Notes under the pieces: model-generated
What the model was told of the DNA's origin: nothing
What the model saw: only the letters and a program-made list of their open reading frames with translations
Database searches by the model: none
Shown: positions 7,157 to 14,552 of the stretch, piece after piece
Layout: the number at the start of each line of letters is the position of its first letter
How positions within the stretch are numbered: position 1 is the stretch's first letter
From: UBA6382 sp963600315
Lineage (GTDB): Bacteria > Bacteroidota > Bacteroidia > Bacteroidales > Bacteroidaceae
NCBI GenBank assembly: GCA_963600315.1
Contig: CAVCAW010000015.1
Span: forward strand, 1-19,117
Length of the DNA stretch: 19,117 nucleotides
Reading direction: 5' to 3'
Made by a program: the position numbers and the translations under genes

Positions 7157-8074
7157 ATGATGGAAAAGTTTGAGGTGACGATATTGGGATGCGGCAGCGC
7201 CACTCCGACGCTGAGGCATAATCCTTCAGCCCAAGTGGTCAACATGCGCGATAAACTGTCGCTTGTGGACTGCGGTGAAGGCACTCAGCTGCAGTTGAGG
7301 CTGAGGCGAATCAAATTCATGGCACTGCGCAATGTGTTCATATCCCATCTGCACGGTGACCATTGCTTGGGTCTGGCAGGTCTGATAGCTACGTTCGGGT
7401 TGCTGGGGCGCACTAAGAGTTTCCATGTCTATGCCCCCGAAGGCCTCGAGGGCGTGCTGCGCACTCAGACCGAATTGTTTTGCCACAAGCTAGAGTATGA
7501 AGTGGTCTACCATACGATAGACCCGTCAAAGCACTCCATTGTCTATGAAGACCGCACCATGGAGGTGTGGACGTTGCCGCTGAGACATTCAGCACCGTGT
7601 TGCGGATTTTTGTTTAGGGAGAAGCCTTCGCAGCCCCATATTAACAGAGAGATGACCGATTTTTACAACATACCCGTGAGTCGCTTACCTGGCATCAAGG
7701 CTGGCAATGACTGGGTGTGCGAAGACGGCAGAGTGGTGCCCAACGAGCGTCTCGTAACGCCGGCATTGCCACCGCGGTCGTATGCTTATTGCTCTGACAC
7801 TGCCTATCTGCCTAGCCTGGCACCGATGATTAATGGGGTAGACTTGCTCTATCACGAAACCACATATCCTGACGGAATTGAGACTAAAGCCCGTATGCGC
7901 GGACACTCCACGGCAGGTCAGGCGGCTGCCATAGCCAAACAGGCGGGAGTCAAAAGGCTGATGATAGGTCACTATTCCGCCACCATCGATGATGTGTCAA
8001 TACTCTTGGAACAGGCACGTGCGGTTTTTTCCGATACTATAGCCGCCGAAGAGGGGCTTGTGGTCAACGTCTAG
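7157..8074 (+). CDS. rnz: Ribonuclease Z
   Basis: 305-residue metallo-beta-lactamase-fold endonuclease that trims tRNA 3' trailers; cytoplasmic. The N-terminus carries GCGSATPT, the zinc motif HLHGDH is at residues 64-69, and later metal and active-site elements appear as YCSDTAY, LLYHETTY and RGHSTAGQAA, then GHYSA. Length agrees with bacterial RNase Z. Two ATGs lie in tandem (7157 and 7160); the second, giving MEKFEVTILG, may be the true start. It is followed after 19 bases by a membrane-protein gene and probably shares a transcript with it. Confidence 0.95.
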   Translation: MMEKFEVTILGCGSATPTLRHNPSAQVVNMRDKLSLVDCGEGTQLQLRLRRIKFMALRNVFISHLHGDHCLGLAGLIATFGLLGRTKSFHVYAPEGLEGVLRTQTELFCHKLEYEVVYHTIDPSKHSIVYEDRTMEVWTLPLRHSAPCCGFLFREKPSQPHINREMTDFYNIPVSRLPGIKAGNDWVCEDGRVVPNERLVTPALPPRSYAYCSDTAYLPSLAPMINGVDLLYHETTYPDGIETKARMRGHSTAGQAAAIAKQAGVKRLMIGHYSATIDDVSILLEQARAVFSDTIAAEEGLVVNV

Positions 8075-8093
8075 CCGAAAAATAAGAGACTCT

Positions 8094-9113
8094 ATGAGCA
8101 AATTGTGGAACAACGTGTTTTTCTTTGCCGGTGTCGCCGCCGTTGTGGTGATGCTGTTGACCTTTGATGTGGACTATCGGGAGTTGTGGGCTCACATACG
8201 CAGGGCTGGCGGTTGGTTCCCGCTCGTTGTGGGAGTATGGCTGCTGATATATCTGCTTAATGCGGCGAGCTGGTATCTGATAATCCGTAGCGGAGGTCGG
8301 CATACTCCTGTCAGCTTTGGCAAGGTCTACAAACTGACCATATCTGGTTTTGCTCTTAACTATGCCACCCCTTGTGGGTTGATGGGTGGCGAGCCTTATC
8401 GTATCATGGAATTGTCGCCCCTGATAGGTAGCGACAGGGCGACAAGCAGTGTGATACTCTATGTCATGATGCATATCTTCAGCCATATTTGCTTTTGGCT
8501 GTCGTCGGTGGTGCTCTATATAATAATGTATACGCCGGGGTTGTCGATGTCTCTTTTTTTGGGCGCAGTTTCTGCGTTTTGCTTGATTGCTGTGTTCTTC
8601 TTTGTGAGAGGCTACAAGCACGGCATGGTCATGAGGCTGTTGCGCTGGTTGTCGCACTTGCCTTGGGCTGGCAAGTATTTCGCCCGGCTTAGCGAGCGCA
8701 AGAAGGACTACCTCGCCAAGGTGGACCGTCAGATTGCCGAGCTTCACTCGTTGCATACGTCTAATTTCTATGCGTCGTTTGTCACCGAGTTTGTGTCGCG
8801 CGTGCTCACATCGTTGGAGATATATTTCATCTTGCGAATCTTGACCAGCAGTGTCAACTTCTTCGACTGTGTGCTCATCATGGCGTTCACGTCGTTGTTT
8901 GGCAATATATTTTTCTTTTCTCCCATGCAGTTGGGCGCCCGTGAGGGTGGTTTTGCTATCTCGGTTAGTGCTCTGTCGCTCAGCGGAGCCTTCGGTGTCT
9001 ATGTTGGGCTGATAACTAGAGTGCGCGAGCTAATTTGGATTGTCGTCGGTCTCGCCCTGATGAAGATAGGTGGCCGCAGGGCAAAAAAAGGTGAAGAAAT
9101 GAAAAAAAGATGA
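8094..9113 (+). CDS. Flippase-like / LPG-synthase transmembrane domain protein (UPF0104 family)
   Basis: 339-residue polytopic inner-membrane protein with about eight hydrophobic segments, resembling the membrane domain of lysylphosphatidylglycerol synthase (MprF) and related flippase-like proteins. Family cues are the long N-terminal helices, the segment NYATPCGLMGGEPYRI near residues 90-105, and the late LGAREGGFAI segment. The catalytic aminoacyl-transfer domain of MprF is absent, so it should not be called an LPG synthase; a lipid or polyprenyl-lipid translocase role is plausible but unproven. ATG 8094 is chosen because the upstream extension overlaps rnz and adds non-hydrophobic residues; AAGAGA lies shortly before it. 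The C-terminus is lysine-rich, as expected for a cytoplasmic tail. Confidence 0.85.
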   Translation: MSKLWNNVFFFAGVAAVVVMLLTFDVDYRELWAHIRRAGGWFPLVVGVWLLIYLLNAASWYLIIRSGGRHTPVSFGKVYKLTISGFALNYATPCGLMGGEPYRIMELSPLIGSDRATSSVILYVMMHIFSHICFWLSSVVLYIIMYTPGLSMSLFLGAVSAFCLIAVFFFVRGYKHGMVMRLLRWLSHLPWAGKYFARLSERKKDYLAKVDRQIAELHSLHTSNFYASFVTEFVSRVLTSLEIYFILRILTSSVNFFDCVLIMAFTSLFGNIFFFSPMQLGAREGGFAISVSALSLSGAFGVYVGLITRVRELIWIVVGLALMKIGGRRAKKGEEMKKR

Positions 9114-9139
9114 TTTTGCTACAAAAAGCGTCTCGAAAA

Positions 9140-9171
9140 TTTGGTATAGTAAAAAAAGGTTCTTATTTTTG
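9140..9171 (+). promoter_or_regulatory. Bacteroidetes promoter for the small secreted protein gene
   Basis: TTTG at 9140-9143 and TATTTTTG at 9164-9171 are separated by 20 bases, close to the ideal Bacteroidetes -33/-7 arrangement. The following leader, GCATCAGATAGAATAATA, is nearly the same as that before valS. Confidence 0.75.
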
Positions 9172-9199
9172 CATCAGATAGAATAATATAGCGAAAATA

Positions 9200-9520
9200 G
9201 TGAAACGCATAATAATATCCATAGTTGCTCTGACCATGATGCTGGCATTGCCGGTTGTCCCCGCGTTGGCGGTGTCGACCGAGTCGCAGCAGGTGTCGCT
9301 TGCAGGTCCTGACGTGCAAGAGGTCAACGTGACCGTGTCGGGCAGTAATCTGCGCGTGACGGGCGCTGCCAAGATGACTATGAAGATTTATTATGTCACT
9401 GGCACGCAAGCAGCTTCTTATGCCATCGAGAGCGATGACCAGCTGGTCTCCACGGATCTCGCCAAGGGCATATACGTAGTGAAGGTTGGCAAGTTTGTTC
9501 GCAAGCTTACCATTTCGTGA
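9200..9520 (+). CDS. Small secreted protein resembling a stand-alone type IX sorting-type domain
   Basis: 106 residues with a GTG start, just after the promoter and leader at 9140-9199. Residues 1-24 form a signal peptide (KR, hydrophobic stretch, cleavage after ALA). The mature part of about 82 residues is beta-rich, and its end, LAKGIYVVKVGKFVRKLTIS, resembles the C-terminal sorting domains of type IX secretion substrates (GxYxVxV then K-rich end). Such domains normally sit at the end of large proteins; here there is almost nothing in front. It could be a free carrier or a small periplasmic or surface beta-sandwich protein. It ends in a likely terminator and is separate from the sigma-factor operon. 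Coding status is well supported by the promoter and signal peptide; function is unknown. Confidence 0.78.
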   Translation: MKRIIISIVALTMMLALPVVPALAVSTESQQVSLAGPDVQEVNVTVSGSNLRVTGAAKMTMKIYYVTGTQAASYAIESDDQLVSTDLAKGIYVVKVGKFVRKLTIS

Positions 9521-9565
9521 CGTTGCGCACGGCTGGCGTGATTAAGTGAGTAGACGAGACGATAT

Positions 9566-9602
9566 GGCAATCAGGCTTTTTGGCTGGTTGCCTTGTGTTT
9601 TT
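9566..9602 (+). terminator. Likely terminator of the small secreted protein gene
   Basis: GGCAATCAG (9566-9574) pairs with CTGGTTGCC (9584-9592), nine pairs with one G-U, then TTGTGTTTTT. The T-run is interrupted, so strength is uncertain. Confidence 0.6.
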
Positions 9603-9682
9603 AATAGGAGTAAACAAATAGGTCGCTCTCCCAGTGCACCCGCTTCACGGGGGCGGCACATGGCGAGGCAAACTAAGGGCAG

Positions 9683-10231
9683 ATGGCGCAGTACCCGAGT
9701 GACAGGCAGCTGATAGAAATGATAAAGAACCCCGCGTTGAAAAACAAAGGGTTTGAGCAGATTGTAGGCAAATACAGTTCGCGTCTCTACTGGCAGATAC
9801 GCTATGTTGTCACCTTTCACGATGATGCTGACGATGTGTTGCAAAACACGTTCATAAAGGCATGGAATGCGCTCGACTCCTTTCGCGGTGAGTCGATGCT
9901 TTCGACTTGGCTCTATCGCATAGCCGCCAACGAGAGTTTGTCGTTTCTGCAACGCCGCGTTGAGACAGTGAGTCTTGACTCTGACGAGCTTAACCTTGAA
10001 AACACGCTCGAGAGCGACGTGTGTTTTGATGGCGACGAGGTGCAGCGGCGACTGCAAATGGCCATTCAGACCCTGCCTCCGAAGCAGCGTCAGGTCTTTT
10101 GCTTGAGATATTATGACGACATGAAATATGAGGAAATGTCAGACGTTCTCGAAACATCTGAGGGGGCGCTCAAAGCTTCTTATCATATAGCCGTCAAAAA
10201 AATAGAAGAAATAATTGGTGGGTCTGATTAA
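9683..10231 (+). CDS. ECF-type RNA polymerase sigma factor
   Basis: 182-residue sigma-70 family factor of the extracytoplasmic-function class. Region 2 spans about residues 20-90, with DDADDVLQNTFIKAW, then the FRGESMLSTWLYRIAANE core-binding and -10 recognition segment. Region 4 spans about 120-175, with LPPKQRQVFCLRYYDDM and a helix-turn-helix ending EGALKASYHIAVKKIEE. No region 1 or 3, as in ECF factors. It is followed after 32 bases by a small one-TM protein that may act as its anti-sigma factor and then by a Spy-like periplasmic protein, a common Bacteroidales envelope-stress arrangement. No clear TAnnTTTG promoter lies between the preceding terminator and this gene, consistent with possible self-activation. 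The exact target promoters are unknown. Confidence 0.92.
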   Translation: MAQYPSDRQLIEMIKNPALKNKGFEQIVGKYSSRLYWQIRYVVTFHDDADDVLQNTFIKAWNALDSFRGESMLSTWLYRIAANESLSFLQRRVETVSLDSDELNLENTLESDVCFDGDEVQRRLQMAIQTLPPKQRQVFCLRYYDDMKYEEMSDVLETSEGALKASYHIAVKKIEEIIGGSD

Positions 10232-10263
10232 ACTTTTGGCTACTGCCCGCGTCTAACTAATGA

Positions 10264-10686
10264 ATGCAGAGTGATATGAAGATACCAGAATTAAACAATC
10301 AGGAAAACGGCCGAGGGGTGTTCAAGGCACCGCAAGGCTATTTCGACAACCTTGAGCAACGCATCATGCAGCGTGTTTCGGAGGCTGGCGATACTGTTGT
10401 GAGCAAGCGTAAAGTAAGGTTCTGGAAAACTGAAGCCTATGCCAGACTGAAGCCTTACATATATATGGCTGCGATGTTTGGCGGTCTGTATTTCGGAGTG
10501 TGGGTCTACAAATATCAGCAGCGTGTGATAGCCAAAAAGACTGTTGCGGCGCAGTTGGCTGGCGAAAAAACGTCGAAGAATAGCGAGACCTCCGAGGACG
10601 AGATTTATTCTTATGTCAACGATGCTTGCGACTACATGATGATCGACAACCACGACATCGTGGCATGTCTGACTGGAGCTGAATAG
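10264..10686 (+). CDS. Small one-TM protein, putative anti-sigma factor
   Basis: 140 residues. A cytoplasmic N-terminal part of about 55 residues contains KIPELNN and the APQGYFDNLEQRIM segment (a variant of the PxxYFxxL pattern seen in small proteins beside Bacteroidales ECF sigma genes). One membrane helix follows (about residues 62-80, PYIYMAAMFGGLYFGVWVY), then a mostly extracytoplasmic tail ending in CDYMMIDNHDIVACLTGAE. No zinc-binding anti-sigma (HxxxCxxC) motif is present, so the anti-sigma role rests on position and topology only. ATG 10276 (MKIPELNN) is a plausible alternative start. The gap to the next gene's chosen start is about 30 bases. Confidence 0.75.
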   Translation: MQSDMKIPELNNQENGRGVFKAPQGYFDNLEQRIMQRVSEAGDTVVSKRKVRFWKTEAYARLKPYIYMAAMFGGLYFGVWVYKYQQRVIAKKTVAAQLAGEKTSKNSETSEDEIYSYVNDACDYMMIDNHDIVACLTGAE

Positions 10687-10717
10687 AATAAGCATGATTC
10701 CTATGATAATCAGAGAT

Positions 10718-11200
10718 ATGACCAAAAAACTCCTTTTCACGGCGTTCTGCCTGCTGGCTGTCGTGGCAGTGTCGGCACATCCCGACAGCGACGAGCCTAA
10801 AGGTGATGACCGCCCACATTTCTCTCCCCAAGAATTTTGGCAGAAAGAGGTGGAGTTTATCACCGATGCGGCTGACTTGACGCAGGCTGAGGCCAATACT
10901 TTCTTCCCTCTTTATCGCCAGATGAAAGACCATCAGCGCCGCTTGAGCTTCAAGAATGGCAAGATGATGCGCGATGCGTGGCGCAAGAAGCTCAGCAATG
11001 CCGAGAGTCTCGCCTTGCTCAAAGCCATGGCGAAGAACGAGGAAGACATCGTGAAACTGGAAGAAAAATACCAAAAAGGGTTTCTCAAGATAATCAGCGC
11101 CTCCAAACTGCTGAAAGTCAAAATAGCCGAGAAGATGTTTGAGCGCAGAGCGCTCAGCGACATCGCCCACGGACCAAAACAAAGAGGACCTGGCAAGTGA
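10718..11200 (+). CDS. Spy/CpxP-like periplasmic protein
   Basis: 160 residues with a signal peptide (residues 1-20: KK, hydrophobic core, cleavage at VSA). The mature part is largely helical and charged: FWQKEVEFITDAADLTQAE, FFPLYRQMKDHQRRL and EEDIVKLEEKYQKGFLKIIS followed by SKLLKVKIAEKMF. This is the pattern of the small periplasmic proteins that follow ECF sigma genes in Bacteroidales and resemble the Spy/CpxP chaperone or sensor family. ATG 10718 is preferred over ATG 10694 because it places the signal peptide at the N-terminus. As the last gene before a strong terminator it likely ends the sigma operon. A role in envelope-stress sensing or chaperoning is inferred, not shown. Confidence 0.8.
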   Translation: MTKKLLFTAFCLLAVVAVSAHPDSDEPKGDDRPHFSPQEFWQKEVEFITDAADLTQAEANTFFPLYRQMKDHQRRLSFKNGKMMRDAWRKKLSNAESLALLKAMAKNEEDIVKLEEKYQKGFLKIISASKLLKVKIAEKMFERRALSDIAHGPKQRGPGK

Positions 11201-11268
11201 CAAAGGTGATGGAGCCTTGTTGCCAACAAAACAACGAAAAACCTACATTACAATTTTTTTCATATTCG

Positions 11269-11301
11269 AAGCCGACAACTGTGAAGTTCTCGGCTTTTTT
11301 T
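11269..11301 (+). terminator. Intrinsic terminator of the sigma-factor operon
   Basis: AAGCCGA (11269-11275) pairs with TCGGCTT (11290-11296), with an inner AACT/AGTT pairing, followed by a T-run to 11301. Clear rho-independent form. Confidence 0.88.
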
Positions 11302-11590
11302 GTGCCGTCATGTTAAGACGGTCACGTTTCTGTCTGGCAGTGTGAGCAATCTCCCCACAAGGTCTCTAATCGCACGATGGGGTGAGCCGCCCCGTCTGGC
11401 GGCGAGTGCTTCGCTCTGCTCGAGGCTATAATGATAGATGCGCCAGATTGATGTGACAGGCGATGCGTAACTTTTGCCCATTCTGAATGTTGAGCCCATT
11501 GATTATTATCGCCTCCTAAGCAGTCTGTGTGGTCTTTGCGTGCAGCCTTCAAAGCCATCGCACTGCCTTTTGAAACCTTCTTGCTCGGGC

Positions 11591-11626
11591 ATTTCGGCGG
11601 AAACACAACTCGTTTTCCGCCGAAAT
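11591..11626. repeat. Inverted repeat 1 (13-bp arms)
   Basis: ATTTCGGCGGAAA (11591-11603) and its perfect reverse complement (11614-11626) flank a 10-base loop. No T-run follows, so it is not a simple terminator. Confidence 0.88.
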
Positions 11627-11633
11627 TGATGTC

Positions 11634-11670
11634 ATTTCCGTCGAAAATGGACAATAATTTCGACGGAAAT
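11634..11670. repeat. Inverted repeat 2 (13-bp arms), related to repeat 1
   Basis: ATTTCCGTCGAAA (11634-11646) and its perfect reverse complement (11658-11670) flank an 11-base loop. The arms differ from those of repeat 1 at few positions, and each arm is itself nearly palindromic (TTTCsGysGAAA type), so four copies of a similar unit lie within 80 bases. Confidence 0.88.
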
Positions 11671-11800
11671 AGTGTCGTTAGAGCAAGCTTTAGTGGCACA
11701 AGGCTCTTGCTTGGTGGCGGTTGACTTGGGCTCAATCTCCTAATTGCGCCTTTTGGCAAGAAAAAGGAAGTCAAAGGCGGGTAGCATGAGAGAAAAATGT

Positions 11801-11808
11801 TAATTTTG
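11801..11808 (+). promoter_or_regulatory. Likely valS -7 promoter element
   Basis: TAATTTTG fits TAnnTTTG; I see no good TTTG at the expected upstream distance. The following leader GCATCAAATAGAATAATA is close to the one at 9171-9188, and the coding sequence starts at 11835. Confidence 0.5.
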
Positions 11809-11834
11809 CATCAAATAGAATAATAGGCGAAATT

Positions 11835-14540
11835 ATGGAATTAGCAAGCAAATATAACCCTGCGGAAGTTGAGGGTAAGTGGTATAAGTATTGGACGGAT
11901 CACAAGTTTTTCAGTTCGAAGCCTGATGGGCGCGAACCCTACACTGTGGTGATTCCGCCGCCTAACGTGACTGGTGTGCTCCACATGGGCCATATGCTCA
12001 ACAATACTATCCAGGACATCTTGGTGCGCAAGGCGCGCCTTGACGGTAAAAATGCTTGCTGGGTGCCGGGCACCGACCACGCCAGCATTGCTACTGAGGC
12101 CAAGGTGGTGAATCGCCTTGCCGAGCAGGGCATCAAGAAGCGCGACCTGACTCGCGAGGAGTTCTTGAAGCACGCATGGGAATGGACCGAGGAGCATGGT
12201 GGCATCATTCTCAAGCAGCTGCGCCGGCTGGGTGCCAGCTGCGACTGGGACCGCACGGCATTCACCATGGACGAGAAACGCAGCGAGAGTGTGCTGAAGG
12301 TCTTTGTTGACCTTTATCGCAAAGGGCTCATCTATCGCGGCTTGCGCATGGTGAACTGGGACCCCAAGGCTCAGACTGTGTTGTCGACCGAGGAGGTTGT
12401 CTATCGCGATGAGAAGAGCAAACTCTATTACCTAAGATATTATGTGGCTGACGCAGCTGAAAACCCCGTGAAGCCTACTGGTCAGGAGGGCGAGGTGCTG
12501 CATAAGGACGCCAAGGGCTATTATGCTGTTGTGGCTACGACACGTCCGGAGACCATTATGGGCGATACTGCGATGTGTATCAACCCCAAGGATCCCAAGA
12601 ACCAGTGGTTGAGGGGACACAAGGTGGTTGTTCCATTGGTTAACCGCGTCATTCCGGTGATTGAGGACCGTTATGTGGACATTGAGTTTGGTACGGGTTG
12701 CTTGAAGGTGACTCCTGCCCACGATGTCAACGACTATGCCTTGGGCAAGACTCACAACTTGGACACTATAGACATTTTCAACCCCGACGGAACAATTAGT
12801 GAGGCTGCTGGCATGTATGTTGGCATGGACCGCATGGACGTGCGTTGCCAGATTGCCAAAGACCTTGAGGCTGCCGCCTTGCTCGAGAAGGTTGAGGACT
12901 ATGAGAACAAGGTGGGCTACTCGGAGCGCAACCAGGACACGGCTGTAGAGCCGCGCTTGTGCAAGCAGTGGTTCTTGTCGATGAAGCACTTTGCTGACAT
13001 CGCTTTGCCCCCGGTGCTTGAGGGCAAGATTAAGTTCTATCCGACAAAATATGTCACGACATATCGCAACTGGCTTGAGAATATCCAGGATTGGTGTATC
13101 AGCCGCCAGCTCTGGTGGGGTCACCGCATACCTGCATGGTTCCTGCCTACGGCTGAAGGCGAGGACGAGAAGTTTGTCGTTGCGCTGACCCAAGAGGAGG
13201 CTCTCGCCGAGGCTCGCAAAGTCAGTGGCTATGAGAATGTTACCGTCGACATGTTGACTCGCGACGAAGACGCCCTCGACACGTGGTTTTCTTCGTGGCT
13301 GTGGCCCATCTCGCTGTTTGACGGCATCAACAATCCAGACAATGAGGAGATAAAATATTATTATCCGACCTGCGACCTCGTCACTGGTCCCGACATCATC
13401 TTCTTCTGGGTGGCTCGAATGATTATGGCAGGCGAGGAATATATGCACGACGTGCCGTTCCGCAATGTCTATTTCACTGGCATCGTGCGCGATGAGATAG
13501 GTCGCAAGATGTCGAAGTCGCTGGGCAATTCGCCTGACCCTATCGGCTTGATTGAGAAGTATGGCGCCGACGGTGTGCGTATGGGTATGCTGCTCGCTGC
13601 CCCCGCCGGCAACGACATTCTGTTTGCCGAGAGCCTGTGTGAGCAGGGACGCAATTTCTGCAATAAGATATGGAATGCCTTCCGTCTTGTGAAGGGTTGG
13701 GAATCGGCTGAGCAACCGCAACCCGAGGTGTGCGAAATTGCTGCCAAGTGGTTTGATGCCAAACTCAAGGCTGCTGTGGTTGAAATCAACGACCTCTACT
13801 CCAAATATCGCCTCAATGAGGCATTGATGACTGTGTTCAAGCTCTTCACCGACGATTTCTCGGGCTGGTATCTGGAGATGATCAAGCCGTCCTACCAGAA
13901 GCCCATCGACAAGAAGACCCTCGAGGAGACATTGCGGTTCTTCGACCTGCTGATGAAGATAGTGCATCCGTTTATGCCGTTCATCACCGAGGAGTTGTGG
14001 CAGCACATCTATGACCGCAAGGACGGCGAGAGCATCATGGTGAGTCCTCTCACGATGGCTTCGCCCAATGCTGACGACAACAAGATTATCGACGAGTTTG
14101 AGGCGGTGAAGAAAATCGTGGCAGGTGTGCGCGCAGTGCGCAACCAGAAGAACATTGCTCAAAAGGAGCAGCTTGAGCTCATCATCACGGGCAATAATGG
14201 CCATGCCGCCTACAACCCCGTGATCGTCAAGATGTCAAACCTGAGTGCTATCAGCGAGAATACTGCCAGTCCCGAAGGGTCCGTCAAGTTCATGGTGGGC
14301 ACCGACGAGTTTGCTGTGCCCCTGGGCAACCTCATTGACGTAGATGCCGAAATCAAGAAGCAAGAGGCAGAACTCCGCCACTTGGAGGGCTTCCTCACGG
14401 GCATACAGAAGAAGCTTGCCAACGAGCGTTTTGTGGCTAATGCTCCGGCTCAGGTTGTGGAACTCGAGCGCAAGAAACTTGCTGACACTGAGGCCAAAAT
14501 AGCTGCCATCAAGGAGAATATCGCCTCTCTGTCGAAATAA
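11835..14540 (+). CDS. valS: Valine-tRNA ligase
   Basis: 901-residue class I aminoacyl-tRNA synthetase charging tRNA-Val in the cytoplasm. The HIGH-type motif reads HMGH at residues 50-53 after PPPNVTGVL, and the KMSKS motif is at 558-562. The CP1 editing insertion lies between them (about 210-400), and WCISRQLWWGHRIPAW marks the return to the catalytic core. The anticodon-binding helical domain is at about 650-810, and the C-terminal coiled-coil arm typical of ValRS is at about 835-901 (EIKKQEAELRHLEGFL). Length is usual for the family. mazG starts 12 bases after its stop, suggesting one transcript. No T-box leader is seen upstream. Confidence 0.97.
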   Translation: MELASKYNPAEVEGKWYKYWTDHKFFSSKPDGREPYTVVIPPPNVTGVLHMGHMLNNTIQDILVRKARLDGKNACWVPGTDHASIATEAKVVNRLAEQGIKKRDLTREEFLKHAWEWTEEHGGIILKQLRRLGASCDWDRTAFTMDEKRSESVLKVFVDLYRKGLIYRGLRMVNWDPKAQTVLSTEEVVYRDEKSKLYYLRYYVADAAENPVKPTGQEGEVLHKDAKGYYAVVATTRPETIMGDTAMCINPKDPKNQWLRGHKVVVPLVNRVIPVIEDRYVDIEFGTGCLKVTPAHDVNDYALGKTHNLDTIDIFNPDGTISEAAGMYVGMDRMDVRCQIAKDLEAAALLEKVEDYENKVGYSERNQDTAVEPRLCKQWFLSMKHFADIALPPVLEGKIKFYPTKYVTTYRNWLENIQDWCISRQLWWGHRIPAWFLPTAEGEDEKFVVALTQEEALAEARKVSGYENVTVDMLTRDEDALDTWFSSWLWPISLFDGINNPDNEEIKYYYPTCDLVTGPDIIFFWVARMIMAGEEYMHDVPFRNVYFTGIVRDEIGRKMSKSLGNSPDPIGLIEKYGADGVRMGMLLAAPAGNDILFAESLCEQGRNFCNKIWNAFRLVKGWESAEQPQPEVCEIAAKWFDAKLKAAVVEINDLYSKYRLNEALMTVFKLFTDDFSGWYLEMIKPSYQKPIDKKTLEETLRFFDLLMKIVHPFMPFITEELWQHIYDRKDGESIMVSPLTMASPNADDNKIIDEFEAVKKIVAGVRAVRNQKNIAQKEQLELIITGNNGHAAYNPVIVKMSNLSAISENTASPEGSVKFMVGTDEFAVPLGNLIDVDAEIKKQEAELRHLEGFLTGIQKKLANERFVANAPAQVVELERKKLADTEAKIAAIKENIASLSK

Positions 14541-14552
14541 GCTCTCACTGAC

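Larger units (their letters stand above)
11302..11834. other. 533-base gene-free region rich in inverted repeats
   Basis: No ORF here looks like a real protein on either strand. Structures visible: a small hairpin CCGTC/GACGG (11305-11321); GATGGGG/CCCCGTC (11376-11382 with 11390-11396, one G-U); a longer-range TCTGGCG/CGCCAGA (11395-11401 with 11441-11447), which shares two bases with the preceding stem and so competes with it; then the paired 13-bp-arm hairpins at 11591-11670. The last part is the valS promoter and leader. It could hold a small RNA or a dispersed repeat; neither is proved. Confidence 0.5.

Noticed and set aside
10694..10717. Upstream ATG for the Spy-like protein
   Set aside because: It would place eight extra residues before the signal peptide; ATG 10718 gives a normal MTKK start.
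10718..10780. Lipoprotein signal (Cys near residue 11)
   Set aside because: The context LFTAFC does not fit a lipobox, and a signal peptidase I site (VSA) follows.
11322..11774. 150-codon minus-strand open frame in the spacer before valS
   Set aside because: It runs through the inverted repeats and gives a low-quality sequence with no domain, signal peptide or start context; treated as non-coding.
12432..14204. 590-codon minus-strand open frame opposite valS
   Set aside because: Valine-tRNA ligase motifs are intact on the + strand; the antisense product is leucine/histidine-rich with no recognisable family and no leader.
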